DNA from: Candidatus Omnitrophota bacterium
GTDB lineage: Bacteria; NPL-UPA2; BS750m-G34
Reading direction: 5' to 3'
Assembly (NCBI GenBank): GCA_030640045.1
Contig: DAOWKF010000061.1
Coordinates: 1-9,902 of the forward strand
DNA: 9,902 nucleotides
Under the pieces are notes generated by a model. The model was given only the letters and a program-made list of their open reading frames with translations. It was not told where the DNA came from and did no database searches. Positions within the stretch are counted from its first letter, which is position 1, and every line of letters begins with the position of its first letter. This document shows positions 6,534-9,902 of this stretch, piece by piece. Made by a program: the position numbers and the translations under genes.

Positions 6534-6746
6534 GTGAAATTCAATATCAAAGTAATCCCAAATGTCAGAAAGAACAGCGTCTTAAAAGAAGGAGACAGAC
6601 TTAAGGTACGTGTAACTGCGCCGGCAATTAGAGGCAAAGCGAACAAAGCCGCAATAGAAGCGCTGGCGGAATATTTCAACATAAAGAAAAATAAAATTAA
6701 GATAATCAGAGGAGAAAGGGTTAGAGAAAAGGTTATCGAAATTTAG
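6534..6746 (+). CDS. YggU/DUF167 (UPF0235) family protein
   Basis: A 70-residue protein matching the compact DUF167 fold. IKVIPNVRKNSV (5-16) is followed by LKVRVTAPAIRGKANKAAIE (23-42), the family signature 'V-x-A-P-x-x-G-K-A-N', and IKIIRGERVREKVIEI, the final strand. The function of the family is not firmly established; the proteins are small and soluble. It starts at GTG 6534, two bases after the preceding remnant's stop. The nearest purine-rich stretch (AGAAGGA, 6513-6519) is rather far upstream, so initiation may be weak. It is slightly shorter than typical members (about 75-100 residues), missing only flexible ends. The LexA-type gene follows after 7 nt. In many genomes this family sits near yggT-like genes; that is not the case here. 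Confidence 0.88.
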   Translation: MKFNIKVIPNVRKNSVLKEGDRLKVRVTAPAIRGKANKAAIEALAEYFNIKKNKIKIIRGERVREKVIEI

Positions 6747-6753
6747 TAAAACG

Positions 6754-7002
6754 TTGAGATCCAATACAGATGATTTTACTGAAAAGGAAGGACAGTACCT
6801 ATCCTTTATATACAATTATTCGAAGATTCACCGCCGACCACCGGCAGAGTGGGAAGTTCAGCATTACTTTCGGGTTACGCCCCCGACAGTTCATCAGATG
6901 ATTTTGAAGCTTGAGAGAAAAGGACTCATCAGCAGGGTTCCGAGACAGGCTAGATCCATTAATGTTTTGGTCTTACCAAAAAAGTTGCCATATTTAAAAT
7001 AG
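6754..7002 (+). CDS. Stand-alone LexA-type winged-helix DNA-binding protein
   Basis: An 82-residue protein consisting of a LexA N-terminal-like winged helix only. FTEKEGQYLSFIYNYSKIHR (8-27) corresponds to LexA helix 1, RPPAEWEVQHYFRVTPPTVH (28-47) contains the helix-turn-helix, and MILKLERKGLISRVPRQARS (49-68) ends in the wing, followed by a strand and a KKLPYLK tail. The autoproteolytic Ser/Lys peptidase domain of LexA is absent and there is no room for it, so the protein cannot be an SOS repressor of the classical self-cleaving kind. It probably binds DNA as a dimer. The TTG start at 6754 is the only candidate before helix 1 and has no clear ribosome binding site, so the start is uncertain. 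It may regulate the genes that follow; that is inference from position. MarR-like regulators are a remote alternative. Confidence 0.8.
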   Translation: MRSNTDDFTEKEGQYLSFIYNYSKIHRRPPAEWEVQHYFRVTPPTVHQMILKLERKGLISRVPRQARSINVLVLPKKLPYLK

Positions 7003-7036
7003 GTTAGAGGACAAAAATAGTTTAGGAGGTACAGGA

Positions 7037-7528
7037 ATGAAGGCATGTGTAATCTTTTATTCGCAAACAGGGAATACGAGGAAGGTAGCAAATGTGTTAA
7101 TTGATGAATTGAAAGCACAGTTTGATGAGGTTGATACTTTTAGAATTGAAGCAGTTGATGAATCAAATTGTTTCCTTTGTCAATGTGCGGGGGCAGTATT
7201 TAAAACAAGAGCCAAGATCAAAGAAATCCCAGCTGATTTATCGGCTTATGACCTGATTGCAATTGGCACACCTGTCTGGGCGCTTGAGCCAACTCCTGCT
7301 GTAAGGGCATATCTTGGAAAGATAAGTGGTGTAGCCAACAAAAAAGTAATTATATTTGCGACCTATGGAAGCGGGCTTGGTAAATCAAAATGCCTTAACA
7401 GAATGGAATCTGTGTTAAGGGGGAAAGGAGTATTTTCAGTAAAGAGATTTTCTATTCAGCAGTTTAAGGTAAATGATGTGCCTTTCGTTAAATCTGAAAT
7501 AAAAAATTGCCTTGAGCGTGGTATATAA
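7037..7528 (+). CDS. Flavodoxin-fold protein
   Basis: A 163-residue FMN-binding-type protein, likely a soluble electron carrier or a small flavin reductase. ACVIFYSQTGNTRKVANVL (3-21) is the first strand and phosphate-binding loop (S-x-T-G-N-T). YDLIAIGTPVWALEPTPAVR (71-90) provides the strand and loop that cover the flavin ring, with Trp81 well placed to stack on it. IIFATYGSGLGKS (105-117) is the third flavin-contact loop. A CFLCQC cluster (45-50) precedes the second flavin loop; similar cysteines occur in flavodoxin-domain proteins, but a metal or redox role here is only a possibility. The start has an excellent ribosome binding site (AGGAGGT, 7024-7030, 6 nt before the ATG). It differs clearly from the second flavodoxin at 7934, so the two are divergent paralogues rather than a recent duplication. 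Confidence 0.88.
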   Translation: MKACVIFYSQTGNTRKVANVLIDELKAQFDEVDTFRIEAVDESNCFLCQCAGAVFKTRAKIKEIPADLSAYDLIAIGTPVWALEPTPAVRAYLGKISGVANKKVIIFATYGSGLGKSKCLNRMESVLRGKGVFSVKRFSIQQFKVNDVPFVKSEIKNCLERGI

Positions 7529-7532
7529 TAGA

Positions 7533-7559
7533 CATATCAGAAGTACTTCTTAAAATATG
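7533..7559. repeat. Nested palindrome between flavodoxin and the 110-residue gene
   Basis: AGAAGTACTTCT (7539-7550) is a perfect 12-nt palindrome. It is flanked by complementary arms CATAT (7533-7537) and ATATG (7555-7559), with 1 nt on the left and 4 nt on the right. No T-run follows, so it is not a typical terminator. It could be an operator for a dimeric regulator or an RNA processing hairpin. Confidence 0.45.
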
Positions 7560-7585
7560 CCAAATGGGAGTAGAGAAAACGATCC

Positions 7586-7918
7586 ATGAAACCTAGCTCA
7601 AGAGATTTCAAAGTCAAAATACTAATCACCCGTGAGGAACTCGTTGAATTACAGAAACATACTTGGGCAATGGCTGAAGCCTTTGGACTTGACCGCCGTA
7701 TAGAACACTATAAGGGGAAAAAACCAATCGCTTTTTATCGGTGGGATATGGAGTGCTTGATTGACGTACTCAGCGTGGCATTAGACGATAAAGAAGAATA
7801 TCCAGACAGAGACAGTTCAGGTTATCTTGCCCTGAAAAGACTATCCGAGAGACTAAGGTCAGAATACGAAAAGAACTATGAATATGGAGGACCATACACT
7901 AAATACCCCACAAAATAG
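7586..7918 (+). CDS. Conserved-looking hypothetical protein, 110 residues
   Basis: I do not recognise a named family. The protein is soluble, charged and mainly helical by eye: KVKILITREELVELQKHTWA (9-28), then an aromatic and basic central part AFGLDRRIEHYKGKKPIAFY, then RWDMECLIDVLSVALDD and an acidic-basic helix LALKRLSERLRSEYEKNYEY. It ends in a Gly/Pro/Tyr-rich tail. There is no signal peptide, membrane helix or cysteine pair (one Cys only). ATG 7586 is the first start after the palindrome; the nearest purine stretch (GGGAG, 7566-7570) is too far away to be ideal, so initiation may be weak. Its stop codon overlaps the ribosome binding site of the following flavodoxin gene (AGGAGG, 7917-7922), which argues that the two are co-expressed. 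Coding quality and the shared Shine-Dalgarno make it a real gene. Confidence 0.75.
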   Translation: MKPSSRDFKVKILITREELVELQKHTWAMAEAFGLDRRIEHYKGKKPIAFYRWDMECLIDVLSVALDDKEEYPDRDSSGYLALKRLSERLRSEYEKNYEYGGPYTKYPTK

Positions 7919-7933
7919 GAGGAGATAAAAAAT

Positions 7934-8413
7934 ATGCAAGTATTAGTAATGTATTATTCACAAACAGGAAATACAAAGAAATTAGCTGAAGAGATAGCCA
8001 GAGGAGTAAAAGAAGTTAAAGATATAAAATGTGTGTTGAAGCCCGCGTCTGAAGTTATGAAGGATGATTTTTTACAATCTGATGGAATTATAGCTGGCTC
8101 TCCTGTTTACTTCGGTACAATGGCTGCTGGATTAAAAGAGGTATTTGATAAATTTGTAGGTATTCGCAGTCAGATGGGAGATAAAATAGGAGCTGCTTTT
8201 GCAACCTCGCATGATCCCTCTGGAGGAAAAGAGACCACCATTATATCAATTATCCAGGCTATGCTAATAAATGGAATGATTATTGTAGGCGATCCGCTGG
8301 ATGCAACTGGTCATTACGGCGTATCGTGTGCCGGAACTCCTGATAGGCAGACTACGTTAAATGCTGCGAAGTTAGGAAAGCGAGTAGCTTTATTAGTTAA
8401 AAAGATAAAATAA
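7934..8413 (+). CDS. WrbA-like flavodoxin family NAD(P)H:quinone oxidoreductase
   Basis: A 159-residue flavodoxin-fold protein of WrbA type. VLVMYYSQTGNTKKLAEEI (3-21) is the phosphate-binding loop. SDGIIAGSPVYFGTMAAGLK (49-68) is the WrbA-type 'G-S-P-x-Y-F-G-x-M' flavin loop. GGKETTIISIIQAMLINGMI (97-116) and the YGVSCAGTPDRQT segment (128-140) complete the active site as in WrbA. It is shorter than E. coli WrbA (about 198 residues), lacking part of the insert that builds the tetramer interface, so its oligomeric state may differ. Likely activity: FMN-dependent two-electron reduction of quinones using NAD(P)H, cytoplasmic. The start is fixed by AGGAGG at 7917-7922, overlapping the stop of the upstream gene. 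The phosphate loop nucleotides resemble those of the flavodoxin at 7037, but the rest differs. Confidence 0.85.
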   Translation: MQVLVMYYSQTGNTKKLAEEIARGVKEVKDIKCVLKPASEVMKDDFLQSDGIIAGSPVYFGTMAAGLKEVFDKFVGIRSQMGDKIGAAFATSHDPSGGKETTIISIIQAMLINGMIIVGDPLDATGHYGVSCAGTPDRQTTLNAAKLGKRVALLVKKIK

Positions 8414-8426
8414 GACTTTGTGTAAA

Positions 8427-8861
8427 ATGAAGAATATTATTTATATTTTATTGATTCTCTGCGCTTGCCTTATCATAATTTTATTGTGCAGACAGCGGGG
8501 AATAAACGCTCCTTCAAATGTAATTCTTACACTAAAGCCTTATTGGTATAACGGCACGTGGGTATTTGATGATGAAAGAGTAAATTTGGTGCAGGAGCCG
8601 TTCGTAGAAGGTATTCCAGAGATGATTGATTATATTGTAAAAGATATCCCTAACGCCAAAAAGGGATTCTGTCTTTTATTTTCAGCGGAACCTTTTCCTG
8701 GCTACGCTTTAGAATTAATCTGGGTAAGGGAAGAATTTGGGGGTAGTTGGTATTATTCAGAAAAGTTGAATAAAGAAGGTTGGCTATGCCCCGCACTGTT
8801 TTATTATTATAAAAAAGCCCCGAAAGAATTATATGCAAAAGCCGAAGCAATTAATGATTAG
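8427..8861 (+). CDS. Membrane-anchored DUF6717-like protein
   Basis: A 144-residue protein with one N-terminal hydrophobic helix (about 3-22, with Cys12, Cys14 and Cys21) followed by a soluble domain. The domain has strongly patterned motifs: LKPYWYNGTWVFDD (36-49), VQEPFVEGIPEMIDYIV (55-71), GFCLLFSAEPFPGY (80-93), GGSWYYS (105-111) and EGWLCPALFYYY (117-128). I match these to the DUF6717 pattern from memory. Function is unknown. The Trp/Tyr/Pro-rich conserved motifs suggest a ligand-binding or structural domain facing the outside of the inner membrane, or a lipoprotein-like anchor if Cys12 or Cys14 is lipidated. A TTG at 8418 would add only MCK; ATG 8427 is preferred as the common start codon directly before the helix. 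It lies 13 nt after the WrbA-like gene, so it is probably in the same transcript. Confidence 0.75.
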   Translation: MKNIIYILLILCACLIIILLCRQRGINAPSNVILTLKPYWYNGTWVFDDERVNLVQEPFVEGIPEMIDYIVKDIPNAKKGFCLLFSAEPFPGYALELIWVREEFGGSWYYSEKLNKEGWLCPALFYYYKKAPKELYAKAEAIND

Positions 8862-8876
8862 CGAAGGATGAGATAA

Positions 8877-8978
8877 ATGCGAAAGGGAAAACAAAATGGA
8901 TGGATTAGCCTTTTGCAGACAATAAATAAATTAATCATTACACTAACGACATCAGGTTGTCGTAATAGTTGTTTATAA
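8877..8978 (+). CDS. Possible 33-residue small ORF
   Basis: ATG 8877 is preceded by AAGGA (8864-8868) at 8-nt spacing, directly behind the stop of the DUF6717-like gene, and opens MRKGKQNGWISLLQTINKLI, ending TTSGCRNSCL before TAA. It is basic with a short amphipathic stretch. I recognise no family. The end overlaps two hairpins and a decayed transposase lies beyond, so it may equally be a remnant or chance. Confidence 0.2.
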   Translation: MRKGKQNGWISLLQTINKLIITLTTSGCRNSCL

Positions 8979-8986
8979 TAACTATT
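8946..8986. repeat. Two adjacent hairpins
   Basis: ACGACA (8946-8951) pairs with TGTCGT (8958-8963) over a 6-nt loop. Immediately after, AATAGTT (8964-8970) pairs with AACTATT (8980-8986) over a 9-nt loop. No T-run follows on either side. They may serve as a weak 3' end for the upstream operon, or mark the edge of the transposase remnant, whose stop codon is at 8986-8988 on the minus strand. Confidence 0.4.
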
Positions 8987-9093
8987 TATTCAGAGTGGTA
9001 TTCCTCGCATAATTCATGTAATCCCGGTATTGCAAAAGCCGCATCTCCCCGCACCTTTACACTTATCTTTCCCCAGATTAATTCTCCCAGACA
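8986..9093 (-). pseudogene. Transposase remnant, IS1380-like DDE domain
   Basis: Reading the minus strand from 9093 down to 8986 gives an open 35-residue segment with no start codon: GELIWGKISVKVRGDAAFAI followed by PGLHELCEEYHSE and a stop. 'V-R-G-D-A-A-F-A-x-P-x-x-x-E-x-x-E' is the block around the second catalytic Asp of IS1380-type DDE transposases. Both flanks of the domain are gone: the frame is closed by a stop at 9094-9096 and the expected continuation (Y-A-I-R-L-type strand) is missing after HSE. It is a small, certainly inactive scar of an insertion sequence. No terminal inverted repeats or target duplications were identified around it. The family assignment rests on this one motif. 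Confidence 0.55.
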
Positions 9094-9124
9094 TTAATTG
9101 ACTAGGTATTAAAATAATTCTCCT

Positions 9125-9152
9125 TTAATCCCCGCCATTAATTTGATATAAT
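9125..9152 (+). promoter_or_regulatory. Possible promoter upstream of yjbQ fragment and DJ-1 gene
   Basis: A perfect TATAAT (9147-9152) lies 28 nt before ATG 9180. The best -35 candidate is weak (TTAATC, 9125-9130, 16-nt spacing). It may still drive the intact DJ-1/PfpI gene through the truncated yjbQ. Confidence 0.4.
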
Positions 9153-9179
9153 TAAAATGATGATATTGGTTCTGCGCTA

Positions 9180-9392
9180 ATGGAAACCCATAAAGAGTTT
9201 ATCCACATAACCACCAGAGCCAAAGAAGAAATAATAAATATTACACCTCAGGTTCAAAGAATATGCAGAAACAGTAGTATTAAAGAAGGAATGGTTCTAG
9301 TCTTCCCACACCACACCAGTTCTGCTGTATTTGTGCGGGCACTGTGTCTTGAATTTCGTTTGATAAAAAAAGATAGGGGGCTATTCTTATGA
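9180..9392 (+). pseudogene. yjbQ: Truncated YjbQ/UPF0047 family gene
   Basis: The first ~52 codons are a good YjbQ (UPF0047, secondary thiamine-phosphate synthase) N-terminus: FIHITTRAKEEIINITPQVQ (7-26), then VKEG-like SIKEGMVLVFPHHTSSAVFV, with the conserved histidine pair HHT at 44-46. Normal members have about 130-140 residues. Here the similarity stops after VFV and 18 unrelated residues (RALCLEFRLIKKDRGLFL) lead to a stop. The missing C-terminal half, which holds further conserved histidine and glycine motifs, is not found in the remaining bases before the next gene, so this is a deletion rather than a frameshift. No ribosome binding site is visible at ATG 9180. The frame's stop overlaps the DJ-1 start (ATGA), which may preserve coupled translation even if the product is useless. 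Confidence 0.75.
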
Positions 9393-9902
9393 AAATTATC
9401 GTTCCATTAGCAGAAGGTTTTGAAGAGATAGAGTTTAGTACTATTGTCGATATTCTAAGACGCGCTGAGATAGAAGTCATTGTAGCTGGATTAAAAAAAG
9501 GGCTTATTCAGGGTGCACGTAAAGTCAAGGTAATGCCTGATACTTTTATAGATAGGATAAATTCTGATGATTTTGATGTCATTGTCCTCCCTGGTGGATA
9601 TCCTGGCTTTGAAAATCTTGGAAAAGACAAAAGAGTGTTGAACCTTATTCAAAAAATGGATAGAGAAGGTAAATACATTACTGCAATATGCGGAGCACCA
9701 TCCGTATTATCCAGGGCAGGAATATTAAAAGGCAAGAAGGCTACAATCTATCCAGGGATAAAAGATAAATTACAGGATTCCCAGTATATAGATGAAAGAG
9801 TGATAGTTGATGGAAAGATAGTTACCAGTCAAGGACCAGGCACAGCAATGGAATTTGCTTTGAAATTAGTTGAAATTTTAGCTGGTGAAGATAAGATGAA
9901 AA
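9389..9902 (+). CDS. DJ-1/PfpI family protein (3' end beyond window)
   Basis: The 171 visible codons have no stop, so the gene continues past the window; family members have about 170-190 residues, so little is missing. MKIIVPLAEGFEEIEFSTIV (1-20) and VDILRRAEIEVIVAG give the typical DJ-1 N-terminus, with Glu15 matching the conserved Glu18 of human DJ-1. VIVLPGGYPGFENL (65-78) is the glycine loop. ITAICGAPSVLSRAGIL (97-113) is the nucleophile elbow with Cys101. VTSQGPGTAMEFALKLVE (145-162) is the C-terminal family motif. The position of human His126 falls near YPG (121-123), which lacks histidine, as in several bacterial members. The role could be chaperone, glyoxalase/deglycase-like activity or oxidative stress protection; I cannot choose. 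TAGGGGG (9374-9380) serves as ribosome binding site. The start overlaps the truncated yjbQ stop by 4 nt. Confidence 0.92.
   Translation, partial: MKIIVPLAEGFEEIEFSTIVDILRRAEIEVIVAGLKKGLIQGARKVKVMPDTFIDRINSDDFDVIVLPGGYPGFENLGKDKRVLNLIQKMDREGKYITAICGAPSVLSRAGILKGKKATIYPGIKDKLQDSQYIDERVIVDGKIVTSQGPGTAMEFALKLVEILAGEDKMK

Noticed and set aside
1..9902. CRISPR arrays, rRNA genes, complete tRNAs, replication origins
   Set aside because: No regularly spaced direct repeats, rRNA-like conserved blocks, full cloverleaf or DnaA-box clusters were seen on either strand.

Overview
The window reads as a chromosomal segment of an uncultured Gram-negative (diderm) bacterium of moderate-to-low GC. A PagL-type lipid A deacylase with a cleavable signal peptide and a C-terminal phenylalanine implies an outer membrane. 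The gene set (PPDK, a short SppA, an RpoD-like sigma factor) and an 'ATTGCGAGCG...GCGAAGCAAT' dispersed repeat would fit Omnitrophota or another PVC-associated candidate lineage. That placement is inference, not proof.

Region 1 (1-4704) is a tight same-strand block of core genes: the C-terminal ~90% of pyruvate, phosphate dikinase (ppdK), signal peptide peptidase (sppA), a sigma-70 family factor lacking region 1.1, and adenine phosphoribosyltransferase (apt). Gaps are 5 nt, 0 nt (TAAATG) and a 32-nt overlap, so co-transcription and translational coupling are likely. The block ends at a weak terminator-like hairpin followed by a dispersed palindromic repeat.

Region 2 (4811-5457) holds the PagL-like deacylase and then a well-formed promoter driving only the 5' two-thirds of a tRNA-Arg(CCU). 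The tRNA stops right after the anticodon stem, and its T arm and 3' acceptor strand are absent. This looks like a recombination breakpoint.

Region 3 (5458-9392) is visibly more AT-rich and mixes small intact genes with debris. A promoter-driven, translationally coupled pair encodes a DUF5678-like protein and a retropepsin-like aspartic protease. It is followed by a gene remnant broken by two +1 shifts in A-runs, a YggU/DUF167 protein, a stand-alone LexA-type winged-helix protein, two different flavodoxin-fold proteins flanking an unrecognised 110-residue protein, and a membrane-anchored DUF6717-like protein. The intergenic stretch 8862-9179 hides a transposase fragment (IS1380-like) on the minus strand, followed by a YjbQ/UPF0047 gene cut after about 52 residues.

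Region 4 (9389-end) is the start of an intact DJ-1/PfpI family gene running off the window; its start overlaps the stop of the truncated yjbQ by 4 nt.

Functionally, the first block combines central carbon metabolism (PEP/pyruvate), membrane protein quality control, transcription and purine salvage. The later genes suggest small redox proteins and regulators kept in a recombination-prone accessory stretch. The most interesting unit is the DUF5678-retropepsin pair. It has its own near-consensus promoter and ribosome binding site and lies between a truncated tRNA and a broken gene.
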